Below, in pieces: positions 1-7,105 of a stretch of DNA of 29,504 nt. Every line of letters starts with the position of its first letter. The first letter of the stretch is position 1. Origin of the DNA: DASUPK01 sp036505735 (GTDB taxonomy: Bacteria; Actinomycetota; Thermoleophilia; Solirubrobacterales; 70-9); NCBI GenBank assembly GCA_036505735.1, contig DASXSZ010000182.1:1-29504 (forward strand), written 5' to 3'. The notes under the pieces were generated by a model, which made no database searches, was not told the DNA's origin, and saw only the letters and a list, made by a program, of their open reading frames with translations. The translations under genes were made by a program, and so were the position numbers.

Positions 1-1597
1 GCCGCGGCATCCCCTCCATCCCGATCCAGTGCATCGGGACGAAGGTGCCGAGCATCCCGACGAGGGTCAGCCAGAAGTGGACGCGGCCGAGCTTCTCGTC
101 GTACATCCGCCCGGTCATCTTCGGGAACCAGTGGTAGATGCCGGCGAAGATCGTGAACACCGAGCCGCCGAAGAGCACGAAGTGGATGTGGGCGACGACG
201 AAGTAGGTGTCCGAGACGTGGATGTCGATCGGGATCATCCCGAGCATCACCCCGGAGATCCCACCGATCGTGAAGGTGGCGATGAAGCCGAGGGCGAAGA
301 GCATCGCCGTCGATCTCAGGTGGATGACGCCGTGGAAGAGCGTCCCGAGCCAGGAGAAGATCTTGATGCCGGTGGGAACGGCGATCAGCAGGGTGGTGAT
401 CATCATCGGCACCCGCAGCCAGCTGAACATGCCGGCGACGAACATGTGGTGCGCCCAGACCGAGTAGGAGAGCACCACGATTCCGATCAGCGCCAGGGCC
501 ATCAGCCGGTAGCCGAAGATCGGCTTGCGCGAGTGAGTCGAGATCACCTCGCTGACGATCCCGAACCCGGGCAGCATCATGATGTAGACGGCCGGGTGCG
601 AGTAGAACCAGAAGATGTGCTGGTAGCTGACCACGTCGCCGCCGAAGGCCGCCTGGAAGAAGTTCGTGTGCAGGATGCGGTCGAAGAGGACCATGAACTG
701 CACGCCCGCGATGAAGGGCGTCGCCGCCACGACCAGCAGCGAGGTCGAGAGGTTCGCCCAGACCAGCAGCGGCAGGCGCCAGAAGTTCATCCCCGGCGCC
801 CGCATGGTCACGATCGTGACCAGGAAGTTGAGCGCCGTGGCGACCGATGACGCGCCGGCGAACTGCACGCCGAGGTTGAAGAAGGACTGGCCTAAGGGCG
901 CGCCGGTCGAGAGCGGCGCGTATCCCGTCCAGCCGGCGTCGAACGCCCCGCCCGGCGCCGCGAAGCTGCCAACGAAGAGCAGCCCCGCCACCGGCAGCAT
1001 CCAGTAGCTCAGCGCGTTCAGCCGTGGGAATGCCATGTCCGGCGCGCCGATCATCAGCGGCAGGACGTAGTTCGCGATCCCAGCGAAGGCGGGGATCACG
1101 AAGACGAAGATCATGATCGCCGCGTGCGCCGAGAAGAGGCTGTTGAACTGCGAGGGGTCGACGATCTGCGTGCCGGGCTGAGCCAGCTCGGCCCGCATGA
1201 TCATCGCCATCGAGCCGCCTACGAAGAAGAAAAAGAAGGTCGTGACCAGGTACTGGATCCCGATGACCTTGTGGTCGGTGTTGACCTTGAAGTAGTCCCG
1301 CCAGCTGTAGGCGCCGTGGTTCTCGTGCTCGCGCTCGGCCGGGAACGTCGGTGCGCCGATCGCCCAGCGGAACCAGTAGTCGAAGCAGCCGATGCCGATC
1401 AGGAAGCCGAGCGACGCCGTGATCGCCGGCACGATCACCTGCGGGTAGCCGGTCTGTTCGGTCTGGAATGCCGGCAGCCCGGAGATCTTGCGAAGCGCCA
1501 CGACCAGCGCGAAGCCGAAGGCCCCGGCGATGATCGTGTACGCGAGAGCCCTCCACCAGCCCGGGCGCCGCAACAGGGCCGCAGTCACTCCCGCCAT
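1..1597 (-). CDS. ctaD: Cytochrome c oxidase subunit I, A2-type (C-terminus beyond window)
   Basis: This is the catalytic haem-copper subunit of an aa3-type terminal oxidase, which reduces O2 to water and pumps protons in the membrane. 532 codons are visible and the frame is open at the window edge. Counting from ATG 1597, I see the low-spin haem ligand H158, D187 of the DMAFPR D-channel motif, the H334/Y338 CuB-tyrosine pair, H383-H384 for CuB, T409/K412 of the K channel, and haem ligands H470 and H472. The usual GHPEVY glutamate is absent. FYSHPAVY (331-338) replaces it, which marks the A2 subfamily. About 105 residues with two extra hydrophobic helices (about 17-36 and 54-74) precede the canonical first helix. 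An in-frame GTG at 1588 lies 9 bases after GGAAGG and may be the true start. The gene follows coxB by 37 bases, so the two are co-transcribed. Confidence 0.95.
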   Translation of the reverse strand, partial: MAGVTAALLRRPGWWRALAYTIIAGAFGFALVVALRKISGLPAFQTEQTGYPQVIVPAITASLGFLIGIGCFDYWFRWAIGAPTFPAEREHENHGAYSWRDYFKVNTDHKVIGIQYLVTTFFFFFVGGSMAMIMRAELAQPGTQIVDPSQFNSLFSAHAAIMIFVFVIPAFAGIANYVLPLMIGAPDMAFPRLNALSYWMLPVAGLLFVGSFAAPGGAFDAGWTGYAPLSTGAPLGQSFFNLGVQFAGASSVATALNFLVTIVTMRAPGMNFWRLPLLVWANLSTSLLVVAATPFIAGVQFMVLFDRILHTNFFQAAFGGDVVSYQHIFWFYSHPAVYIMMLPGFGIVSEVISTHSRKPIFGYRLMALALIGIVVLSYSVWAHHMFVAGMFSWLRVPMMITTLLIAVPTGIKIFSWLGTLFHGVIHLRSTAMLFALGFIATFTIGGISGVMLGMIPIDIHVSDTYFVVAHIHFVLFGGSVFTIFAGIYHWFPKMTGRMYDEKLGRVHFWLTLVGMLGTFVPMHWIGMEGMPR

Positions 1598-1634
1598 CCT
1601 TCCATCGCGGGGATTATCCCAATCAGGCGGCCCG

Positions 1635-2411
1635 TCACTGTCTCACCGGCTTCGGTGTCGTCGGTCCGGAGGGCAACTTCTCCCCTTGCGTCTCCGTGGA
1701 TTTGATCGGCGGCTGGCTCGAGGCCCACTGCTGCCACGCCTGCTGCGAGGACTCGACCTTCACCGGCGCCCTCATCGTGGCGTGGCCGATGCCGCAGAGC
1801 TCCGTGCAGACCAGGGTGAAGTTCCCGGTCTTGGTCGGCGTGATGTAGGCGCGGGTGGTGATTCCGGGGACGTTGTCCTTCTTGATCCGCCACTCCGGAA
1901 CCCAGAACGAGTGGATCACGTCCAGGGCGTGCATCCGGAACTCGATCTGCCGATCGACCGGGACGTGAAGCTCCCTGGATGTGGTCCCGGTCTCCGGATA
2001 GTCGAAATGCCACTCGTACTGCTGCGAGTAGACATCGACCACCATCCGGTTCGGGTCGTGCGCCTCGATGTTGTCGAGGGTGATCCACGAATAGGTCGCG
2101 CCGAAGAGGACGATCACGGTGGGGATCACGGTCCAGGCGATCTCGAGCTTCGTGTTGCCGTGGATCGGGGCGCCGTCGGACTCGTCGCCGGGCCTCGCCC
2201 GCCAGCGCCAAACCGAATAGACGAGCATCACCATGACGATCGAGAAGACGAAGGACGAGAGCACGATCATCACGTCGAGCAGCGTGTCGATCTTGCCCGC
2301 GGCGGTGGAGGCCTCCTCGCCGTTCCAGTTCGGGATCAGCATGATCACCGAGGTGATGGCGGTGAGGACGATCACGGCCGCGATCAGCTTGGGAATCGGA
2401 ACGCCCCGCAT
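1635..2411 (-). CDS. ctaC: Cytochrome c oxidase subunit II
   Basis: This subunit carries the CuA centre that accepts electrons from cytochrome c and passes them to subunit I. The protein has 258 residues. Hydrophobic segments lie at about 9-26 and 44-65, and a third at about 91-110. The periplasm-side cupredoxin domain follows. The CuA ligands are all present: H167, C202, E204, C206, H210 and M213, the last five within CTELCGIGHATM. There is no fused cytochrome c domain, so it is not a caa3-type subunit II. The C-terminal 40 residues are polar and probably disordered. ATG 2411 has no Shine-Dalgarno sequence but follows a TACAAT box by 8 bases. The gene directly precedes ctaD on the same strand. 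Confidence 0.96.
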   Translation of the reverse strand: MRGVPIPKLIAAVIVLTAITSVIMLIPNWNGEEASTAAGKIDTLLDVMIVLSSFVFSIVMVMLVYSVWRWRARPGDESDGAPIHGNTKLEIAWTVIPTVIVLFGATYSWITLDNIEAHDPNRMVVDVYSQQYEWHFDYPETGTTSRELHVPVDRQIEFRMHALDVIHSFWVPEWRIKKDNVPGITTRAYITPTKTGNFTLVCTELCGIGHATMRAPVKVESSQQAWQQWASSQPPIKSTETQGEKLPSGPTTPKPVRQ

Positions 2412-2419
2412 CGCGCGGC

Positions 2420-2425
2420 ATTGTA
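2420..2425 (-). promoter_or_regulatory. Candidate -10 box for ctaC (leaderless)
   Basis: TACAAT on the minus strand ends 8 bases before ATG 2411. No ribosome-binding site intervenes, so transcription would begin at or next to the start codon. I see no convincing -35 hexamer. Confidence 0.5.
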
Positions 2426-2464
2426 TTCAGGGAACCTGAAGCCGCCGCCCGCTGGACTTGTGCC

Positions 2465-4027
2465 TCAGGTGACGACCGGTGGCAGGCCGTCGAGCTCGCC
2501 CCGTGAGGCCGCTATCACCGTCCGCGCCACCCCCTCCCAGCTCCAGAGCTCGTCGACCCGCCTCGCGAGCGCCAGGCCGGCCTCGCGCCGGCGCTCGGGG
2601 TCCAGGGCGAGCCAGCCCTCGAGGCGAGCGGCCAGCTCGGTGATGGCGCCCGGACCGACGGGGAAGCTGAGCAGGCGGGCCAGATCGGGCGCCACCACCT
2701 CGGCCAGGAGCTGCGCGACCTCGCGCATCCCGGAGTGGTCCGCCGACACTGGCGGCACCCCGCAGGCGGCCGACTCCGCCGGCACCATGCCGAATGCCTC
2801 CGGCCACGTGCTCGGCATCGCGAAGGTATCGGCCGCGGGCATCACGTCCGCGACCTCATCGTGCGCGAGCCGGCCGCCGATCAGGACGGACCCGGCGGCC
2901 TCGCGCGCGGCTTCGGCGTAGCCCTCGGGAGGGTCGGCGAGGAAGGCGTCGAGGATCGGCAGCACCGCGTCCGCATCGCCCTCGTATCCGCGGCCCCTTG
3001 CCGCGACCTCGCGCGCGGCCTCGAGGTCACCTCTGTCCAGGGCGTCTACCAGCGTGCGCAGCCCGGTCTCATACGCGCCGAACCCGACGAAGAGGAGCCT
3101 TGGCGAGCGGGCGGCCGCGGCGCGGCGCTCTCGATGCACCAGGGGCCAGGCCGCCGCCAGCAGGTCGACCCCCTTGCTGACCAGGAGCTTGCCGACGTAG
3201 AGGACGCGCGGGTCCCCCTGCGCCCAGTCCCTGAGCGCCGCGGCGATCCCAGGGCCGTCCCGCCCGAATGAGTCCTGGTCCTCAGCGGCGGCGCCCTCGG
3301 CGCCGAGAGCACCGGCCAGCCGCCCGAGGTTCGCGACCGCCTCCGGCTCCGGGTGCGGCCGGAAGCGGTGGACGTCCACGCCCGGGGGACCGAGCCGCGT
3401 GCGGGCCTGCAGATCAGGGTCGGGGACGGTCTCGAACAGCGCCTCGGCGGTGTGCGAGGACCCGGCCAGGATCCCGGCCGCCCCGTCGGTCCCCTCTCTC
3501 GCGTACGGGACGAAGCGCTCGGGATGGGGCCGCACCGTGTAGGAGATGTCCGACCCGTGCACCTTGATCGCGTAGCGCAGGCCCGCGCGGGCCAGGATCA
3601 CCGGGCCCATGATCAGGTGGTTGGCCAGGGCCGCCTCCGGCTCGCCGGCAGCCTCCACGACCTCCCGCACGGCCGCGATGTTGCCCTCGAGGTAGCGCTC
3701 GAGCTCCGCCTCCGTCAGATCCGGAAATGCCTTCACCTCGAATCCTTCGTAGCGGTCGAGGACGTAGACGGGTAGCAGACCACCGATGTCGGGCGTGTAG
3801 GTTGTGACGCTGCCGCGGTGGCCGGCGTCGCGGATCGCCTCCACCCGGAGCGTGCCGCCCTCCCAGCTCGCGACTGCGTCCACCCAGTCGAGCTCGGCCG
3901 CCCTGCGGTCCTGGCAGACCAGGTGGACATGGTGACCCTGGCTGGCGAGCGCCTGCGCCAGGCTCGCGTTGTAGACGTTGCTCCCGGTGCCGTGCAGCAG
4001 GTAGCCATGGAAGATCAGGACCCGCAT
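2465..4027 (-). CDS. GT4-family glycosyltransferase (GT-B fold)
   Basis: This is a cytoplasmic retaining glycosyltransferase, 520 residues long. The N-terminal Rossmann half opens with MRVLIFHGYLLHGTGSN and the LAQALASQGHHVHLV helix-strand typical of GT4 acceptor domains. The donor half begins around VLYVGKLLVSKGVDLL and carries the EX7E signature E410-F-G-M-V-P-A-E418, followed by CGVPPVSADHSGMREV, which contacts the nucleotide-sugar. A poorly conserved, acidic linker of about 40 residues joins the halves, which makes the protein longer than the usual 380-420. The sugar and acceptor cannot be read from the sequence; a glycolipid, glycoconjugate or thiol-sugar product is possible. It lies upstream of ctaC on the same strand but is separated from it by a 53-base gap holding the ctaC promoter box. 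Confidence 0.88.
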   Translation of the reverse strand: MRVLIFHGYLLHGTGSNVYNASLAQALASQGHHVHLVCQDRRAAELDWVDAVASWEGGTLRVEAIRDAGHRGSVTTYTPDIGGLLPVYVLDRYEGFEVKAFPDLTEAELERYLEGNIAAVREVVEAAGEPEAALANHLIMGPVILARAGLRYAIKVHGSDISYTVRPHPERFVPYAREGTDGAAGILAGSSHTAEALFETVPDPDLQARTRLGPPGVDVHRFRPHPEPEAVANLGRLAGALGAEGAAAEDQDSFGRDGPGIAAALRDWAQGDPRVLYVGKLLVSKGVDLLAAAWPLVHRERRAAAARSPRLLFVGFGAYETGLRTLVDALDRGDLEAAREVAARGRGYEGDADAVLPILDAFLADPPEGYAEAAREAAGSVLIGGRLAHDEVADVMPAADTFAMPSTWPEAFGMVPAESAACGVPPVSADHSGMREVAQLLAEVVAPDLARLLSFPVGPGAITELAARLEGWLALDPERRREAGLALARRVDELWSWEGVARTVIAASRGELDGLPPVVT

Positions 4028-4034
4028 CGGCCCA

Positions 4035-4040
4035 ACGCTA
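4035..4040 (-). promoter_or_regulatory. Candidate -10 box for the glycosyltransferase
   Basis: TAGCGT on the minus strand ends 7 bases before ATG 4027. No Shine-Dalgarno sequence is present. It lies back to back with the rightward box at 4062-4067 in a very short divergent spacer. Confidence 0.45.
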
Positions 4041-4061
4041 TTGCGAGGGTGGGTCGTTCGT

Positions 4062-4067
4062 TATCGT
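4062..4067 (+). promoter_or_regulatory. Candidate -10 box for the zinc-ribbon gene
   Basis: TATCGT ends 7 bases before GTG 4075. This spacing favours GTG 4075 over the in-frame GTG 4066, which would overlap the box. Confidence 0.4.
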
Positions 4068-4074
4068 GCCGCCC

Positions 4075-4353
4075 GTGCAGAACCCGGAACAGACGTATCG
4101 GTTGCGGGCACCGGCATCCGGTCGCGAGGCGCTGGCCAAGGCCAAGCCCGGACGCGTCTACGTCGACCGGGAGACGGGCGAGGAGATGAGCATCGCCGCC
4201 GCCACCCTGCCCCTCGCCCCCTCCGAGTCGGCTCTGGTCCGGGCGCCGGAGAACCTGCGGATCTGCCGCCGCTGCGACCAGCTGATCGGCCTGGACGTCA
4301 GCGACTGTCCTTACTGCGGGCTGCGCCAGCCGGCCCTCGACGGCACCCCGTGA
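4075..4353 (+). CDS. Small zinc-ribbon protein, function unknown
   Basis: This is a 92-residue soluble protein with no signal peptide. The first half is basic and polar. The C-terminus holds a four-cysteine knuckle, C64-R-R-C67 and C78-P-Y-C81, with ten residues between the pairs and a spacing typical of a structural zinc ribbon. No enzymatic motif is visible. A nucleic-acid or protein-binding role would be in line with the fold but is only inference. The frame could also start at GTG 4066; I prefer 4075 because a TATCGT box would then sit at leaderless spacing. Its TGA stop overlaps the GTG start of the next gene (GTGA at 4350-4353), so the two are translationally coupled. Confidence 0.7.
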   Translation: MQNPEQTYRLRAPASGREALAKAKPGRVYVDRETGEEMSIAAATLPLAPSESALVRAPENLRICRRCDQLIGLDVSDCPYCGLRQPALDGTP

Positions 4354-4664
4354 TCCGGCGTCATCGCGTCACCATCCCGCTGGCCATGATCGCCATCGGG
4401 GTCGGCGCCGCGGGCTGCGGCAGCGACAGCTCGGGCGACACGACAACGCCGGCCATCTCCATTCCGGCCGTGACTGCGCCGCTGATCTCGACCGCCACCC
4501 AGCGCGCAACGACCACCCGCCCGAGCACGACAGTCACCACCAAGGGCGGCAAGACCTACAACCCGAACGCACCCGACTCGGCGACCAACGACATCCCCCC
4601 GGCCAAGGGGAGCCCGCAGGCACAGTTCGAGAAGCAGTGCAGGCAGCAGGGCACCTGCGGCTAG
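4350..4664 (+). CDS. Small exported protein or lipoprotein, function unknown
   Basis: This is a 104-residue protein starting at GTG 4350, overlapping the upstream stop by four bases. The N-terminus is basic (IRRHR) and followed by a hydrophobic stretch ending in GAAGC. C23 would be the lipidation site, although alanine at the -3 position makes the lipobox weak. The mature part is a Thr/Ser/Pro-rich linker typical of an extended cell-wall spacer. It ends in a short conserved-looking tail, AQFEKQCRQQGTCG, with two cysteines that could form a disulfide. I do not recognise the family. Translational coupling to the zinc-ribbon gene implies joint expression but reveals no shared function. Confidence 0.65.
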   Translation: MIRRHRVTIPLAMIAIGVGAAGCGSDSSGDTTTPAISIPAVTAPLISTATQRATTTRPSTTVTTKGGKTYNPNAPDSATNDIPPAKGSPQAQFEKQCRQQGTCG

Positions 4665-4677
4665 GGATAGCTCCCTA
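4662..4677. terminator. Short palindrome spanning two convergent stop codons
   Basis: TAGGGA-TAGC-TCCCTA forms a 6-bp stem with a 4-base loop. Its left end is the TAG stop of the rightward gene and its right end is the TAG stop of the leftward gene. There is no T-tract, so it would be at best a weak bidirectional terminator. Confidence 0.3.
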
Positions 4678-5460
4678 CTTCTTCTTCTTCGGGGGCGTGC
4701 CCTGATCAGGATCGGCGACGACAGTCGCCGAGTAGAGCAGGCGGGCGGTGTTGTAGTGGCAGCCATAGGCGCGCTCTGAGCCGACGGCCTCCTGCGGCGT
4801 CCCGGCCAGGATGTCGGCCGTGTCGTTGCACTTGCCCTTCTTGCGGCTCGCCTGCCACCTCGTATTGGCGCTCTGGTTGATCGCGAACGCCGGCGCCCAG
4901 GTCGGGACGCTCAGCGCCACGACGTTGTTGGGCTTCACCCGCAGCGGGGCGTCGAGCGTGAACGTGGTGGTCTGGCCAAGGAAACCGGTGAGGTCCTCGA
5001 CCGGCGATTGGGACTTGAGCTTGTAGATCGGCTTGCCCGCCCTGATCGACTTCATGATCGGCTTGAGCACCGCGATCCTCGCCTTCGGGGTTCCGCCGAA
5101 GGTCTTGTTGAAGAAGTCGTAGTCGCTCTGGTTGTTGTTGTTGGGGTTGGGCTTTGTGCTCGGGGCACCGGTCTTGATCGACCAGGCCACGATCCGACCG
5201 CGGAAGGTGACCGTGAAGGGGTTCTTGGAGCCGGTGATCGAGGTCTGGAAGCCGGTCGTCTTGCCCACCGCCTGGCAGGTGGTCGGGCAGGCGGGGGTCG
5301 CCGGGGCGGCCGCCCCGAGGACGACCACCCGCAGCGCGGCGCCCGCCTGGCCGGTGCTGAGGATCGCGACGAGCAGCGCCGCGCACGCCGCCACGGCCGC
5401 CGCAATGCCGAGCATGCGCAGCCGTGCGGAAGCGTGAGCGTCTTGGCCCATGGGCTTCAT
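4675..5460 (-). CDS. Secreted protein of unknown function
   Basis: This is a 261-residue protein. ATG 5460 was chosen because AGGGG lies about 7 bases upstream; the frame stays open to 5529 but without a better start. A basic N-terminus and one hydrophobic helix (about residues 15-38, ending near GQAGAA) indicate Sec export. The mature domain contains a CPTTC pair near its start and two further cysteines (KGKC and YGC), so disulfides are likely. It has a TFTLDAPLRVKPNNVVALSVPTW segment that reads like a beta-sandwich, and the C-terminus is KKKK. I do not recognise a named family. Similar long secreted proteins with this predicted fold occur widely in Thermoleophilia-like genomes, but that is from memory only. 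It stands alone, divergent from the AtzG-like gene. Confidence 0.7.
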   Translation of the reverse strand: MKPMGQDAHASARLRMLGIAAAVAACAALLVAILSTGQAGAALRVVVLGAAAPATPACPTTCQAVGKTTGFQTSITGSKNPFTVTFRGRIVAWSIKTGAPSTKPNPNNNNQSDYDFFNKTFGGTPKARIAVLKPIMKSIRAGKPIYKLKSQSPVEDLTGFLGQTTTFTLDAPLRVKPNNVVALSVPTWAPAFAINQSANTRWQASRKKGKCNDTADILAGTPQEAVGSERAYGCHYNTARLLYSATVVADPDQGTPPKKKK

Positions 5461-5512
5461 TGAACACCCCTTTTCGGGGAGGGTTGCGGGGTTTCCTTGC
5501 AGGCCCGGCCGG

Positions 5513-5518
5513 TAGGGT
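5513..5518 (+). promoter_or_regulatory. Candidate -10 box for the AtzG-like/amidase operon
   Basis: TAGGGT ends 9 bases before ATG 5528. No Shine-Dalgarno sequence lies between, which suggests a leaderless transcript. Confidence 0.45.
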
Positions 5519-5527
5519 TGGGGCCGC

Positions 5528-5728
5528 ATGGAGGCCGGAGCCGCATTCCAGAGCTACCTGGAGAGGGCGCTCGAGACGTACGGGATCGAGGCCGACGAAG
5601 CCGAGCGGGCCGTGATGGCGGGCGTCTGGTCGATCTATGAGCCCGGGATGGACCTGCTGCGCGACGCCGATCTCGACGAGGTCGAGCCAGAGCTCCTGCC
5701 GGACCTCTCCGCCCCGCCCGCCCGGTGA
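5528..5728 (+). CDS. AtzG/GatC-like small partner of the amidase (DUF4089-type)
   Basis: This is a 66-residue acidic protein. It is probably two helices followed by an extended Pro-rich tail ending in LPDLSAPPAR. Size, the pattern YLERALETYGIEADEAERA followed by a second helix, and the tail with acidic and proline residues match AtzG. AtzG is the GatC-like DUF4089 protein that stabilises the amidase AtzE (1-carboxybiuret hydrolase). Known members of that family are encoded directly upstream of their amidase, as here: TGA 5726-5728 overlaps GTG 5725, so the subunits are translationally coupled. Assignment rests on size, pattern and context, not on an alignment. An unrelated small helical protein remains possible. 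Confidence 0.6.
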   Translation: MEAGAAFQSYLERALETYGIEADEAERAVMAGVWSIYEPGMDLLRDADLDEVEPELLPDLSAPPAR

Positions 5729-7074
5729 GCGCGCTCGATCTCCCGCTCCGCGAGCAGGCGGCTGGAATCTCCTCCGGCGAGATCGATCCCGGCAAGCTGC
5801 TCGACGCCTGCCTGGCCAGGATCGAGACCCGAAACCCGGAGCTGAACGCCGTGGTCGCGACCTTCCCCGAGGAGTCGCGACGGATGCTCGACGAGGCCCC
5901 TGAGGGGCCGCTCCACGCAGTCCCCGTCTTGATCAAGGACGAGTGGGCCCTGCCCTGGAGGGCGGAGCAGGTCGGCGCGGCGAGCGTGCCGGGTGTTCGG
6001 CTGGAGCCGGGCGAGTCGGGCCCCTACCGGGCCCTGCGCGACGCCGGCGCGGTGATCGCGGCCGTCGCCAACATGCACGAGCTCGGCTCGAGCAGCACCG
6101 GCAACACCTCGGTCTACGGGGCGGCCCACAACCCGTGGGATCTGGAGCGCTGCCCGGGGGGCTCCTCGAGCGGCCCCGGCGCCGCCGTTGCCGGCGGCCT
6201 CGTCTCGGGCGTCGTCGGCGCGGACGGGTTGGGTTCCATCCGCTACCCCGCCGCCTACTGTGGCCTCACGGGCCTGAAGCCCACTTTCGGCCGCTCGACG
6301 ATGGAGGGCCACCACATCGCCAATACGGAGACGATCGTCTCCGGTCCGCTCTGCCGAGACGCGGCCGATTCCCGGCTGCTCGCCTCGGTCCTCTTCGGGG
6401 AGGAGCTCCCGGCCGGCCGGCCGAGCGGTCTGCGGATCGGGGTGATCAGGGAGCCCTATTGGAGCGACTGCGCCCCTGGCGTGCGGGAGGCCAGCGAGTC
6501 CGCGCTGGAAGCGCTTCGTGGCGAGGTCGACGGCGAGGTCATCGAGGTCGGGCTCCCCGACGAGGACCTGGTCCTACCGGCCGCCCTCCTCGTCGCCCAG
6601 GCGGAGGAGGCCGCGCATCTCACTCCCAGGAACCTGAACGCGCTCAGCCCGAAGCTCGGCGTGATCAACCGCGGGGTCCTCAAGCTGCGGGCCTTGCTGC
6701 CCCTCAGCCTGACCGCGCGCGCCTTCCGGGTCCGAGCCAAGGTGCGACGAGACCTGGCCGAGCTGTTTGACCGGATCGACCTGCTCGCCTGGCCGACCGT
6801 GCCCGCCGTGGCGCCCCCGCTGACGGATCCGATGATCGAGCTGCCCTCGGGCCCGGCCTCGGCCGACGCGGGCAATGCCCGCCAGGGCGTGATCGCGAAC
6901 CTGACGGGTATTCCCGGCGTGAGCGTCCCGGTAGGCCTCGATGCGGGCATGCCGGTCGCGCTGCAGCTGCTCGCCGGGTGGGGAGCGGACGCCCTGCTGC
7001 TTGACGCGGCTGAGGCGCTCGAGCGCGCCACGGACCGGGAGTTCGTAGAGCTCCGTCCCGCCGCGCTCGCCTGA
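5725..7074 (+). CDS. Amidase-signature hydrolase (AtzE/GatA-like)
   Basis: This is a 449-residue amidase-signature enzyme, which hydrolyses an amide through a Ser-cisSer-Lys triad. The triad is complete: K71 in LIKDEW, the serine cluster S147-S149 in GGSSSGPG, and nucleophile S171 in GLGSIRYPA. The K to cisSer to Ser spacing of 76 and 24 matches the family (75 and 24 in FAAH). The variable C-terminal half sets specificity and gives no clear substrate. It shares a four-base GTGA overlap with the AtzG-like gene, which argues for a two-subunit enzyme like AtzE-AtzG rather than the tRNA amidotransferase GatCAB; no GatB is nearby. A downstream exporter (gap 31 bases) may belong to the same unit. 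Candidate substrates are small amides or carboxybiuret-type compounds, but this is inference. Confidence 0.88.
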   Translation: MSALDLPLREQAAGISSGEIDPGKLLDACLARIETRNPELNAVVATFPEESRRMLDEAPEGPLHAVPVLIKDEWALPWRAEQVGAASVPGVRLEPGESGPYRALRDAGAVIAAVANMHELGSSSTGNTSVYGAAHNPWDLERCPGGSSSGPGAAVAGGLVSGVVGADGLGSIRYPAAYCGLTGLKPTFGRSTMEGHHIANTETIVSGPLCRDAADSRLLASVLFGEELPAGRPSGLRIGVIREPYWSDCAPGVREASESALEALRGEVDGEVIEVGLPDEDLVLPAALLVAQAEEAAHLTPRNLNALSPKLGVINRGVLKLRALLPLSLTARAFRVRAKVRRDLAELFDRIDLLAWPTVPAVAPPLTDPMIELPSGPASADAGNARQGVIANLTGIPGVSVPVGLDAGMPVALQLLAGWGADALLLDAAEALERATDREFVELRPAALA

Positions 7075-7105
7075 GCGGCGGTTCGCACGTGGCATCCTCT
7101 GCTCG

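Noticed and set aside
1488..2921. A rightward open frame of 477 codons opposite coxB
   Set aside because: It is antisense to coxB and to the 3' part of the glycosyltransferase; composition is that of a shadow frame.
5466..5479. A small CCCC-TTTTC-GGGG hairpin near 5470 as a terminator or operator
   Set aside because: It is very short, and its complement is the AAAAGGGG that serves as ribosome-binding site of the leftward secreted-protein gene.
5528..7074. The small gene and amidase as tRNA amidotransferase GatC-GatA
   Set aside because: There is no GatB, the small protein is shorter than GatC (usually about 95-100 residues), and the tail resembles AtzG more.
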